From the NCBI RefSeq assembly GCF_000330505.1, contig NW_004440432.1:124036-188035 (forward strand): DNA of 64,000 nt. Reading direction: 5' to 3'. This DNA is from Entamoeba invadens IP1. Its lineage: Eukaryota; Evosea; Mastigamoebida; Endamoebidae. Both the position numbers and the translations under genes were made by a program. Below, piece after piece: positions 41,533-51,366 of this stretch (the first letter of the stretch is position 1; the number at the start of each line of letters is the position of its first letter). The notes under the pieces were generated by a model. That model did not search any database. It saw only the letters and a list, made by a program, of their open reading frames with translations, and had not been told where the DNA came from.

Positions 41533-41540
41533 AATGAACT
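41533..41540 (+). promoter_or_regulatory. GAAC core promoter element of ARP2
   Basis: Exact AATGAACT, 68 bases before the ATG; two more GAACTT/GAACTA strings follow at about 41584-41595. A minimal uORF (ATG AGT AAA TGA, 41600-41611) overlaps the start codon. Confidence 0.5.
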
Positions 41541-41607
41541 TAGAAAAGTTGGAGAAACTAAAAAACGGCGTAAGACTTGAGAGGAACTAGAACTTAGAAA
41601 TGAGTAA

Positions 41608-42804
41608 ATGAAGACTATAGTTGTCGATAACGGGACTGGGTTTGTGAAGTGCGGATTTGCAAACGACAACATTCCGACTGCGGTCTTTCCTTCGATGGTA
41701 GGGCGACCCTTAATGCGATCAGAAGAGAAGATAGGAGGTGTAGAGATTAAGGATGTGATGTTTGGTGATGAAGCGTCGTCCGTCCGACAGAACCTTCAAA
41801 TCACATATCCCCTTGAAAATGGTATAGTGAAGTCGTGGACTGATATGGAACTCCTTTGGAAGTATGTATTTGAAGAGAAGCTTCACGTCGACACACATGG
41901 TGCTTCTGTCTTACTCACCGAGCCCCCCATGAATCCACAGGAGAACAAAATGAAGATGGGGGATGTGATGTTTGAGAAGTTTGGGTTCAATCGAGTCTAT
42001 GTAGCTGTACAAGCCGTCTTAGTCTTATATGCTCAAGGTATTTCGACTGGTGTTGTTGTCGATTCTGGGGATGGAGTTTCTCATATCATTCCCGTCTATG
42101 AAGGCTTTGTACAGAACTCCGTGAAGCGACTTGATGTCGCCGGAAGTGACATTACTCGTCGATTGATCGACTTGTTACTTGTTCGTGGGTATTCCTTCAA
42201 CAGAACTGCTGACTTTGAAACCGTTCGAATGATTAAAGAGAGATACTGTTATGTCGGATATGATCTTACTCTTGAGAATAAACTCGGGACTGAGACCACC
42301 GTCTTAATGCAACAATACGAATTGCCCGACGGGAGAGTTATTAAGTTGGGCCCTGAGCGTTATATGGCTCCTGAGATCTTGTTCAACCCATCGATGATTG
42401 GAAAAGAGTCTGCTGGCGTTCATCAGAACTTGTTCGACTCCATCAATCAATGCCCATTAGACACTCGTACCGACTTGTACGGCCACATCGTCTTGTCCGG
42501 TGGAACTTCTATGTTGCCGGGATTACCTTCGAGACTTAAAAAGGAAGTCGTCAAGTTGTACGAGCAAAACGCTGAAGAAACTCGTAAAAAAGGAAACGCC
42601 TCTATTACCACTCGTGCGGGTTCTAGTACCAAGAAGGCTACTGTCTCCGTCAACATCGAAGATCCACCAAGAAGAAAACACTTAGTCTTCCAAGGTGGTG
42701 CTGTTCTAGCTGGTGTAATTGAAAACAGAGATGAAGCCTGGGTGACCAAAGCCGAATTTGAAGAAAAGGGAAGACAGGTCATGTTGAAGAGAACTGCCGT
42801 CTAA
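41608..42804 (+). CDS. ARP2: Actin-related protein 2 (ARP2/3 complex)
   Basis: 398 residues, single exon. It has the actin-fold phosphate loops [14 protein letters not shown] and [18 protein letters not shown], and the adenosine motif [15 protein letters not shown]. The assignment to ARP2 rests on '[18 protein letters not shown]', '[22 protein letters not shown]', '[15 protein letters not shown]' and '[17 protein letters not shown]', all typical of ARP2 rather than actin or ARP3. With ARP3 it forms the pseudo-dimer that nucleates branched actin filaments, needed for motility and phagocytosis. Confidence 0.95.
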   Translation: MKTIVVDNGTGFVKCGFANDNIPTAVFPSMVGRPLMRSEEKIGGVEIKDVMFGDEASSVRQNLQITYPLENGIVKSWTDMELLWKYVFEEKLHVDTHGASVLLTEPPMNPQENKMKMGDVMFEKFGFNRVYVAVQAVLVLYAQGISTGVVVDSGDGVSHIIPVYEGFVQNSVKRLDVAGSDITRRLIDLLLVRGYSFNRTADFETVRMIKERYCYVGYDLTLENKLGTETTVLMQQYELPDGRVIKLGPERYMAPEILFNPSMIGKESAGVHQNLFDSINQCPLDTRTDLYGHIVLSGGTSMLPGLPSRLKKEVVKLYEQNAEETRKKGNASITTRAGSSTKKATVSVNIEDPPRRKHLVFQGGAVLAGVIENRDEAWVTKAEFEEKGRQVMLKRTAV

Positions 42805-43076
42805 TTCTTCTCATTGACATTTTCAGTATTGTTTTTGGTTGTGATAACTTTCTATTTTTAATTTATAATATACTATACTCATTCTATACATTATAGTATC
42901 ATACTGTATAACTATAACTATTAATATAAATATATATATATAACTATAATATAACTATAATATTAGAGTAGTATTATACTATATTAATATAATAATAATA
43001 TTATAATAATACTAGTAATTGAAGAGAATCCAAATCCTCCTTTCAATGAACGAATTTTTTAGTATGAAATGTAGAA

Positions 43077-43628
43077 TCAATCAGTTAAAGTGATAAACCC
43101 TCCTTGTGGCTTTGAATAACAGATTTTGACTTCCGGATATGCCGAAATTAACTCTTTCATAAACAGTGCGACCGCTTTGGGGACTACATCATCACAACTT
43201 CGTGATAAGAAGACGGTCACTTTAAAGTATTGACGACACGAAAATAAGACGCCCCGGATTTGTTCGGTGTACACGACGGACTCTCCCATACAGACTAACA
43301 ACTACTTGTTATTGAACGACTCATTTATACCTTTGAAACAAACAACTCGGAGCCACGAGGCGTTGAAGGCGTCTTTATTTGTTGTTGGGAAGTAGAGAAC
43401 GACCTTCCGATAGTTATCTGCGACGCGATTGTCCCCTTTAAGGAAATATAACTCAGTCCCCGTCTTCATCTCGGAGAAGTCCCCCATCGCTTCAAAACAT
43501 CCCCAAAACTCCTCAACAGAAGGAATGATCGCTAAGAGTTCGTCAAGCGTTACTCCACTCGCTAAAAGGTTATCTGCTGTCTCAGTAAAGACTTTCCATG
43601 GCTGGTTAAGTAAGTGATATTCAGTCAT
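43077..43628 (-). CDS. eIF4E-like protein lacking the cap-stacking tryptophans, two exons
   Basis: Exon 1 is 43628-43344 and exon 2 is 43301-43077; the intron is only 42 bp (43343-43302, GTTTGT...TAG), phase 0. Without splicing the frame hits the TAG that forms the acceptor. The 169-residue product follows the eIF4E fold: HLLNQPWKVF, then IPSVEEFWGCF (the family's 'vedFW.ly'), ELYFLKGDN, ASWLRVLLVCMGES (like 'FWLETLLCLIGE') and 'IRGVLFSCRQYFKVTVF'. The segments that should carry Trp56, Trp102 and Trp166 of the human protein (my alignment by eye) have none of them. It is therefore probably a divergent eIF4E paralog with altered or absent cap binding. Confidence 0.75.
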
Positions 43629-44508
43629 CTGACCTTATCAAGATCACCCATCAAATCACGAAATTTTTAGTGGACACTTGCAAACGGTTTTTTACTATTC
43701 ATTAATAATTGTTTTACTAGTAAGTGCGATTTTTTTAGTTTTTTAAAGTGTGGAGTGTTTGAAAGGTACATTACTATTCATCAACGTTTTAGGGTTGTTG
43801 GAAGTTAAATGCTTGAAATGTGATCGAAAAAAGTTAATTTTATTTTTGATGAATTAGTTGGGATTCCACAAAGAATTTTTAACTTATTTTTAAATAACAA
43901 GTATTCGTGAACTATTTTTTTATTTCCTTTGTAATAACTTTTTTATCAGATAATTTTTTTTGCAAAAGGAGAGAAAACTTTCTTATTTTTTCTTCATTTC
44001 AAAATGATTTTTACTATTGAAAAATAACGGTAGTTGATTGATGTATCAAAGTTTTTATTATAAAATAATTATTTATAAATTATTATGACTAATATATTCT
44101 TTTTTTAATGATCCGATTTTGTAAGGAATGAAAAATGAGAATAATTTAATAATTTAAAACTATTAACTTTGAAAAATGCATTTATTAATGATAAAAATTT
44201 TTTTTAGCAAAGACATACACTTACCATTCATATCAAATTGAAATGTGATCTCAATTATTTGTTTAAAAACAAACTTAATAATTGTTTACAAACAATGAAA
44301 CTTAATAATTCAATTTTACTATTAATTATTAAATAATAATTTATAATGAAACTTATGTATTTATAATTTATTTACAATGAAAATACTTTGAATTATTCCA
44401 ATCAACAGAAAACTTTTCAATTCAATATGCGAAATGAAGAAATTTTTTTTTGAGTTCAAACCCTAATTGGTATAGAAATTCAAAAAATTAGAAACACGAC
44501 AAACACAC
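43629..44508. other. Intergenic, no gene seen
   Basis: 880 bases of A/T-rich DNA between divergent genes. Many homopolymer runs; the only promoter-like string is AAATTCAAAAAATTAG shortly before the helicase ATG. Confidence 0.6.
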
Positions 44509-45663
44509 ATGTCTGACAAAAGTGACAACGTTCCTGTGTACGATGCCTTTGAAAAGATGCATTTGAAAGAGGAGATTTTGAAGGGCATTTATAAACAAGG
44601 TTATAGTAAACCCTCCCCTATACAACAGCGTGCGATCGTTCCAATAAGTGAAGGTCGTGATGTGATTGCCCAATCGCAGTCGGGGACTGGTAAGACTGCT
44701 ACGTTTTCAACTGGAGTATTACAGTTAGTTGAGCCACAGAAACGGGAGGTACAAGTAATAATAGTCTCCCCAACACGTGAATTAGCAACGCAGTCTGAAA
44801 ACGTCATTGAAGGTCTTTCTCAGTACTTAACAATTTCCGTTCGCGCTTGTGTCGGTGGTAAATCGGAAAAGGAAGACGTCAAAGCCATTGAACGTGGGTG
44901 TCAAGTCGTATCTGGTACCCCCGGTCGTTTACTCACGTTGATCAAAAAGAGGGTTTTAGCCGTTAAATTTGTCAAAGTGATAGTCTTAGACGAGGCCGAT
45001 CAAATGCTTGACAAAGGCTTCACTCGTGCCATTTACGACATCTTCAAATATCTTCCGGAGCGCCGGCAGATCGTTTTGTGTTCGGCCACATTAACTCCTG
45101 AAGTCCTTGAAATCGCGAGTTTATTAATGAAGAATCCACTCCGGATTTTGACCAAACGAGAGAAAGTGACTCTTGACATCATCAAACAGTATTACGTCAA
45201 ATTAGCTCGCGAAGATCAAAAGTTCGATACTTTATGTGAAATTTATGACACTATGACTATCACTCAATCAGTCATTTTCTGTAACATGCGAAAGAAAGTC
45301 GACTGGCTAACGGAGAATATGCTCAAGGCAAATTTCCCTGTCATCTCAATGCATGCTGAGATGCCTCAAGAGGAGCGAGAATATGTGATGAATGTCTTTC
45401 GAAAAGGCGAGAAGCGCGTGTTAATCACTACAGATATCTGGGCAAGAGGAATCGATGTCACACAAATCAGTTTAGTCGTGAATTATGACTTCCCCAACAA
45501 CAGGGAAGTCTATGTCCACAGAATCGGGCGGAGTGGCCGTTTCGGCAGAAATGGCGTTGCAATTAATTTCGTGTTAGACAGTGAGATGAATGAACTAAAA
45601 GACTTAATGGACTATTATTCAACAAAGATCAATGTGCTTCCTGAAAACTTTGCTGATTTGTAG
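44509..45663 (+). CDS. EIF4A3: eIF4A-III-type DEAD-box RNA helicase
   Basis: 384 residues, single exon. All motifs are present: Q motif (YSKPSPIQQRAI), Walker A SQSGTGKT (56-63), SPTREL, TPGR, DEAD (161-164), SAT (192-194), then 'SVIFCNMRKKVDWL', ARGID and HRIGRSGR. The sequences TDIWARGIDV, 'KVDWLTE', and the terminal 'LPENFADL' mirror eIF4A-III (WARGLDV, ADLI) rather than eIF4A1 (LLARGID). eIF4A-III is the RNA clamp of the exon junction complex, which is consistent with a genome that has many introns; the Entamoeba protein could also serve as a general eIF4A. Confidence 0.9.
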   Translation: MSDKSDNVPVYDAFEKMHLKEEILKGIYKQGYSKPSPIQQRAIVPISEGRDVIAQSQSGTGKTATFSTGVLQLVEPQKREVQVIIVSPTRELATQSENVIEGLSQYLTISVRACVGGKSEKEDVKAIERGCQVVSGTPGRLLTLIKKRVLAVKFVKVIVLDEADQMLDKGFTRAIYDIFKYLPERRQIVLCSATLTPEVLEIASLLMKNPLRILTKREKVTLDIIKQYYVKLAREDQKFDTLCEIYDTMTITQSVIFCNMRKKVDWLTENMLKANFPVISMHAEMPQEEREYVMNVFRKGEKRVLITTDIWARGIDVTQISLVVNYDFPNNREVYVHRIGRSGRFGRNGVAINFVLDSEMNELKDLMDYYSTKINVLPENFADL

Positions 45664-45815
45664 GTGTTAAAAACACGATAACTGATTGAATGAGTTAAAG
45701 TCCTTTATTGAATCGTTGGGGATTTATTAATAATAATTTAATAATAATTTATAAAATAATTTAATAGTAAATTGTAATAGTAAATTGTAATAGTAAGTTA
45801 ATAATACCTAAACAA

Positions 45816-48800
45816 TCAATGTATTGCATTCAATCCATTATTTATATCTATTTCACATCTTATCCTCACCATTCTCTTTCTTTGCGCTTTCATCTTTAAA
45901 CGATAATTTGACGACTTTTTTCGTTGTTTTTTTTGGTGGATTTTTTTGTGCTTTCTCCTGCAAATGACAATTTCTGTGGCTCTTTCTTTTGTACTTTCAT
46001 CTTTGAATGACAATTTGACAACGGGACGAGTTTCTTTCTTTGTACTTTCTCCCGCGAACGATAATTTTGGTTGTTCTTTCTGTTTAGTTACTTTCTTCGT
46101 GCTTTCATCTTTAAATGACAATTTCGGCTGTTCCTTTTCTTTACTCACATTATTATCATTCTTTGTGCTTTCACTCGCAAAGGACATCTTGACGCCTTGT
46201 TTTGTTCCTTTTGTTGTTGTTGTGTTATTTTTCATTTCACTTTTCTCCTCTTTAATTGTCATTTTCACGTTGATTGGTTTCACCTCTTCATTTTCTTCTT
46301 CGTTTCTCACTTTCACTTCTTTTTTTGCTGTCATTTTCACACCTTCCGTCGTGCTGTCCACCTCATTAAACCCAACAAACTCGCTCTTCAAATCGCTTTT
46401 CGAGTGTGATGACAACTTCGGTTTCTCATTTAATTGGGGTTGTCCTCCAATACTCATACGGGCCTTCCTCGTCTGTTTTTTCACTTCCACGTTGTAGTAC
46501 ACATTCGGCATTTGTGCCACCTCCTCTTTCGTCAAAAAGTGGCATTTCCTAATCACTTCATTCTTCTTTAAAAACTGTTCCGACCGTTGTCTCTTGATTT
46601 TCTCCTGTCGTTCATTTTCGTGTCTCCCTTCTTCTTCCTTCCTCTGTTTCTCCTCCACTTCTTGGCGGTTTAAAAGCTCCATCGTCCTTTTTCGTTCCAA
46701 TTTCTGCGCTTTTTTCTGTTCAAATATCGCAAACTCGTTATCAAGTTTCTTCTGGAGCTCCGGCTTCTCTCTTTCTATCTCTTCGCGAACTTTCTTTCTC
46801 AAATTGATTTCAAACGTGTCTATAAAATCAACACCAACCGGAACGTAGTTTTCCAACTCATCAGTTTGGTACTGAGTATCATTCACTAAAGAATACAGAT
46901 GCTCCGAAATAAAAAACTCTTTTCTCCGTATCGGGTTTGGGCTCACATAAATGTATTCATCCATCAGATTCTTCTTTTCACCGTCTTTCTTCTCTACAAT
47001 ATTGGGCGTGTGTGGCCTCTCACTCCTTTCGCCTTGTTTCTCAACATCCACACTCTCACACACTTTCTCTTCACTTTCAGTCTCATCAAAACAACTCTTT
47101 GATACGGACACAGGCATCCCATTGCTTTTCCCTATAAAAGTATTCCCTCGATAATTATTTAAAAACGTCAAATCGCCAAACAGTCCGTCCTCGTCTATCT
47201 CATCAACATCCTTTTCAAGCATTTCGTCGATCTTCGTTTGTATGCGCGCTCTCTTCGTAAAGACTTCGTACATCTCATATGGATTCAACCCATCTTCCCG
47301 CTTAAAATCGACTTGATTGATCACACCCCATATCACTCGCAACTCTTCGTCGTCAAAAACATTCGTCTTTGCTACAAAACAGCTCTCCCCAATATGATTA
47401 GTACATCCAAAGTCTTCCTTTCGTTCAACTATTTCATTTAAAGTGCAGACAAGACTCATCATCAATTCATCGCCAAAGACAACCCAAAAATCTTTTGTCG
47501 GTCCCGGCATTTGTTTCGGGATTTTGTAGAGGTCCGCGTTCTTTTGGGTATACGACGCCACAAGTAACACAGTTCGCCGAAGAACAGTTCGAATGCTTTT
47601 CATGTAGAAGTACATCAACAACGTCGAAAAGGTGAATACAAAATCAGTGTTGTAATTCTCCACCTTGAACAACAGCAACCCAATTAGTATAACAAACTTC
47701 TCACATTTCTTCGCCGCGTTGTATGAGAGTTTGTTTCGAGCGTCGTGGACAAACGTGTTCTCGTGTTGTGAAGCGTACAAATAAAACTTCTCCGCAAGTT
47801 CACGCAAGTCGTTCACTATGTATGCTCCCTTCTCTCGTTGTTCCTTCGTCTCCAAAGATTTAAAACATTTCATAATAAGTAACGACGGAAATGAAGAGGC
47901 CAACTTCTTGATTATATCGCTTTGCAGTTTCAAGTAAACGTTTAATGTTTGAATAGACACTTGCAGACTTCGACTGTCCAATAGAAATGAAAGAGCATAA
48001 AGAGGGTCGGTCTGTCCCTTAAAGAGTATTGAACCATCCGTTATGATTTTGAGTAACTTCTGTGCCTCTTCGAGGTTCTTGTGTATCTTCTCAAAGAGAA
48101 ATTGGTCGATATCGCAAGCGACTTCACTGTATATATTCATATATCGTTCAAAATAATAATTGATTTCTTCGTTGTTGTTAAGAACGTCATTCTGAAGCTT
48201 ATCGAATTTGCATCTTTCCTTTTCGACATCATCTGTGACGTTTTCGATACACATTGTCCCCAATTCTTTATATAATATTTTCTCAGACAAATAGGTGATG
48301 TCTTTGAACATGATAGATTTCTTTGTTTCACAGTAGTCGTTGTTAAATCGTTGTTCGACGTACTTTGTGGCGTTCCATATCCTTAAGAGGAGTTTTGCGT
48401 TCTTCGTAACGTAATTAATAAACTTCAGCATATCGTCGTCGTTCTCTACGCACTGTTCTGGTTGTTCCTTGTTCTCGTCTGTCACAGAAAGAGTAACTTC
48501 TAAGAGATATTTGTACTCTTTACAAAAGGTTTGGTAGATGTCATTCGTGGTGGTATTGTTTTGAATTGTTTCTTTCACTTTCAAGTATTTCTCATCAGCA
48601 TATTTCTTTGTGTAAATACATAAAGGAAGTGTCATGAGTTGAGTAGTGAGACATGACGAGATCGAGCACTCCATTTTGTACACAACGTTTGAGAAATAAA
48701 AATATGCTGCACGGAAGCGGTATATCAAAGTGTCATTTTTACGATCTTCAAATAATTTGTGGCCATAATAGTATTCGATCCCGTTACGATCAACCGTTGG

Positions 48801-48848
48801 TTCAGATGAACTATATGATAGTAAGCTATCGCGTGTGATTGTTGTCAT
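45816..48848 (-). CDS. Large unrecognised protein with coiled coil and C-terminal KLSF-type repeats; terminal frameshifts
   Basis: The ATG at 48848 gives 1010 residues. Residues 1 to about 520 are helical and not assignable. About 690-760 is a strongly charged coiled coil (EEIEREKPELQKKL...). A Lys/Glu/Ser tail holds at least four copies of [VQ]-x-K-[LM]-S-F-x-x-E-S-T-K. The last 55 in-frame residues are arginine/lysine-rich and unlike the rest. In the other two frames the same stretch carries two more repeats (KLSFAGESTKK and VVKLSFKDESAKK, the latter ending at a TGA at 45855-45857). Two single-base indels, near 45990 and in an A-run near 45930, have therefore shifted the frame. No signal peptide or TM helix. 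Confidence 0.65.
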   Translation of the reverse strand: MTTITRDSLLSYSSSEPTVDRNGIEYYYGHKLFEDRKNDTLIYRFRAAYFYFSNVVYKMECSISSCLTTQLMTLPLCIYTKKYADEKYLKVKETIQNNTTTNDIYQTFCKEYKYLLEVTLSVTDENKEQPEQCVENDDDMLKFINYVTKNAKLLLRIWNATKYVEQRFNNDYCETKKSIMFKDITYLSEKILYKELGTMCIENVTDDVEKERCKFDKLQNDVLNNNEEINYYFERYMNIYSEVACDIDQFLFEKIHKNLEEAQKLLKIITDGSILFKGQTDPLYALSFLLDSRSLQVSIQTLNVYLKLQSDIIKKLASSFPSLLIMKCFKSLETKEQREKGAYIVNDLRELAEKFYLYASQHENTFVHDARNKLSYNAAKKCEKFVILIGLLLFKVENYNTDFVFTFSTLLMYFYMKSIRTVLRRTVLLVASYTQKNADLYKIPKQMPGPTKDFWVVFGDELMMSLVCTLNEIVERKEDFGCTNHIGESCFVAKTNVFDDEELRVIWGVINQVDFKREDGLNPYEMYEVFTKRARIQTKIDEMLEKDVDEIDEDGLFGDLTFLNNYRGNTFIGKSNGMPVSVSKSCFDETESEEKVCESVDVEKQGERSERPHTPNIVEKKDGEKKNLMDEYIYVSPNPIRRKEFFISEHLYSLVNDTQYQTDELENYVPVGVDFIDTFEINLRKKVREEIEREKPELQKKLDNEFAIFEQKKAQKLERKRTMELLNRQEVEEKQRKEEEGRHENERQEKIKRQRSEQFLKKNEVIRKCHFLTKEEVAQMPNVYYNVEVKKQTRKARMSIGGQPQLNEKPKLSSHSKSDLKSEFVGFNEVDSTTEGVKMTAKKEVKVRNEEENEEVKPINVKMTIKEEKSEMKNNTTTTKGTKQGVKMSFASESTKNDNNVSKEKEQPKLSFKDESTKKVTKQKEQPKLSFAGESTKKETRPVVKLSFKDESTKERATEIVICRRKHKKIHQKKQRKKSSNYRLKMKAQRKRMVRIRCEIDINNGLNAIH

Positions 48849-49002
48849 TCTTTCAAATTGAGCGAATCAAGATTTCAAGAAAAAAATCTTTTTTTCCATA
48901 AAATGTATCATTTTTCGAAATCACTACAATTGAGAGTTAGCTGAAAATAAGACTACTCTCAGTAAACTAGATTTTTACTATATTTCTCTGAGTACTTCTT
49001 GT
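48849..49002. other. Short intergenic region left of the hAT-like element
   Basis: AT-rich; presumably holds the promoter of the 1010-residue gene. It marks the border between the gene-dense left part and the transposon-rich right part. Confidence 0.5.
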
Positions 49003-50735
49003 CAGGGCTGCAAACCTCAATTAAATAATCGTTTTTTGAAAAAGAAAAAATGGCATTCTATCTTTTTGGATAAAATAAATAATCTTATTCACAAAAGAAT
49101 TTTTTTGCTCAATTTAACGAAAATAATCATAAAAATTAAAAAATATGCTGTTTTGGGAATGTTTTTGAATAATATGCTCAAAACTGCACTTTATTCGCTT
49201 TTTTAAATAATAAGACCAAAAGTGTTTTGAAAAACACATTATTACCAAAAAAAAAACAAATAAAAAAATTTAAATATTTAACCCAAAAACTAAAAAAAAC
49301 AAATAAGTTTTTGAGAAAAAAATTTTATTGAATGGCATAAATAAATAATTGGAAAATGTCATTGGATTGAAGTAAAATAAAATTGTTGTCATTACATTCT
49401 GTGTTAGAACTTGACATATAATTTAACTTGTTCAAACTTTATAGTAATCACTGTTTCATTGTATTCATTAAACACGAATCAATGTATCAAACAAAACACA
49501 AAAAGAGTTTGGATATATTTCTCAATTTAAATACCATCATTATTAAAACTAAAATATAGAATAAAGTGATTTAAAATTAAAACACAAATTAATTTATATG
49601 ACAGTTTGTTGTTTCATTAAATGAAAATTAAAAAATATAAATTGACATTACAAGGTTGCACGATACCATATGTATATATTTATTTTATGTTCATTTCGTT
49701 GTGTTCTAAACAGCACATCGATAATGAAAACATGATAATAGTTTTATATTCAAAATTCAATACAAGTTGTTAACAACTTTGGATCGAGTTGTACAAAGTT
49801 TAACAATTTGTTTTGACAAGCAAAAACAATTTATTTTACATTTAAAAAATACATATTATTTATAATTAGTTATGTGTATAATTCCTATCCAAACACAGTT
49901 AAATAGTCTTTGAGTTGTTGTGTTTAATGTTACACTATTTTATTATATGGTTATTATTAAAACAAATTGTCAGTGTTGAATAATATGAACATTTTCATTT
50001 TTATTTTAAATTCAAAAAGTGTTAAATTTGGGTAATTTATTTGAATATGTATTTTGAGTACACGTCAAATAACAATCTACTTTATTTTATCAAGTAGCGC
50101 ATCATTTTGTAGAATATTTTATTAAAACACTTCAAAAATCCTAATTATTATTACATAAAAAAACAAGAAATGTCTGTTGATGAAAACACAACACATCAAA
50201 CAATTAAATGTTCATATTTATGTTATAAAAATTATTTAAAATAAAGATGGTTGTGATACATTACAATTTTACAAAATTATCATTATATCAAAAACACAAA
50301 AATAAAATGGTATAACAAATTGTTTTTTGTCTTTTTGTTTTTTGTGTTTCTTTTTTGAATAAATAATTATTTATTACTATAATTTACTTATGTATTTTTT
50401 GTTTGACACAAACAACAAACTATTACCATTAATTTAATTTACTATGTTTTGAAACTATTAAAAAAACATGGAGATTTGTTATGGCTTTTCAAAACTACAT
50501 AAAACTATACTTTCTATTCCTCATTATTTAATTGGTTTTCTTTTTTACCATCATTTTAGAATGTGTATAGTTTGGACGATTTTGTGGCTAGCCATTTTTT
50601 TATCACTACTGGCTGACAAATCCTAATTAATTTATTCAACGAATTAAAAATAATAGTTCCAAACACAAATTCTGACTGAAAATATTTAAAAATTAACACG
50701 GGCTAGCCACCAGTTGAATCCGGTTTGCAGCCCTG
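49003..50735. mobile_element. Non-autonomous hAT-like element, 1733 bp, with 14-bp perfect TIRs
   Basis: CAGGGCTGCAAACC at 49003-49016 is repeated as its exact reverse complement GGTTTGCAGCCCTG at 50722-50735. CAGGG-type ends are typical of hAT elements. The flanking 8-mers CTTCTTGT and CTTAATTT agree at only five of eight positions, so a target duplication would have decayed. The interior is AT-rich, without a gene; palindromic GGCTAGCC strings at about 50587 and 50702 lie near the right end. Confidence 0.7.
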
Positions 50736-51366
50736 CTTAATTTAAGGTGTTAATATAATAAAATAATAATAAATATCTTTTATATACTATTAATTAATGT
50801 TAAATAAAGATATATTAACCTTACGAAGTGAAAACTTGATAATTTATATCCTTGATTTTTTTTACTTAAAATAAGTCTCTTTTTTTTATTTTTGTTTTTG
50901 AACTAAAAAGATCTTAAATTAAGAACGGTGTGTCACAAACCAATTTAAATAATGAAAAATTGATAAATTTCAAAGCGCTCTCATGAAAATTCATGTGTAT
51001 GTCTCGTAACAGCAAGCATTGACAACTTGGAACACATGGAAAATAGGAAACATGGGTCTGTAAAGACCAGTAGTTTGCGCTAAAACTAATCGATTTCGTG
51101 TTTTGAATTTATTTTTAATTATTCTAAAAATAAATATGATCTAGATAAATCTTATCCAGATTTCACCTTCCCACAAAAAAAGTTGATTCAGTTGACTTGC
51201 TAAGGTTAATATATAATATAATAGAAATATAAAAATCCTTATAAAAAATAGTAAAATAGCGTTATTATTCAAAAATAACATTATTTCACAATGGTTTTTT
51301 ATCATTGTTTTAATACTATTAAACATTCACTATAAATATGGTAAATTTACCAAAAACAACAATATA
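50736..51366. other. Intergenic, no gene seen
   Basis: A 631-base AT-rich spacer between two transposon-like elements. Confidence 0.55.

Noticed and set aside
43302..43343. In-frame TAG suggesting the eIF4E-like gene is a pseudogene
   Set aside because: The TAG is the acceptor of a 42-bp GTTTGT intron; splicing gives a continuous family-like protein.
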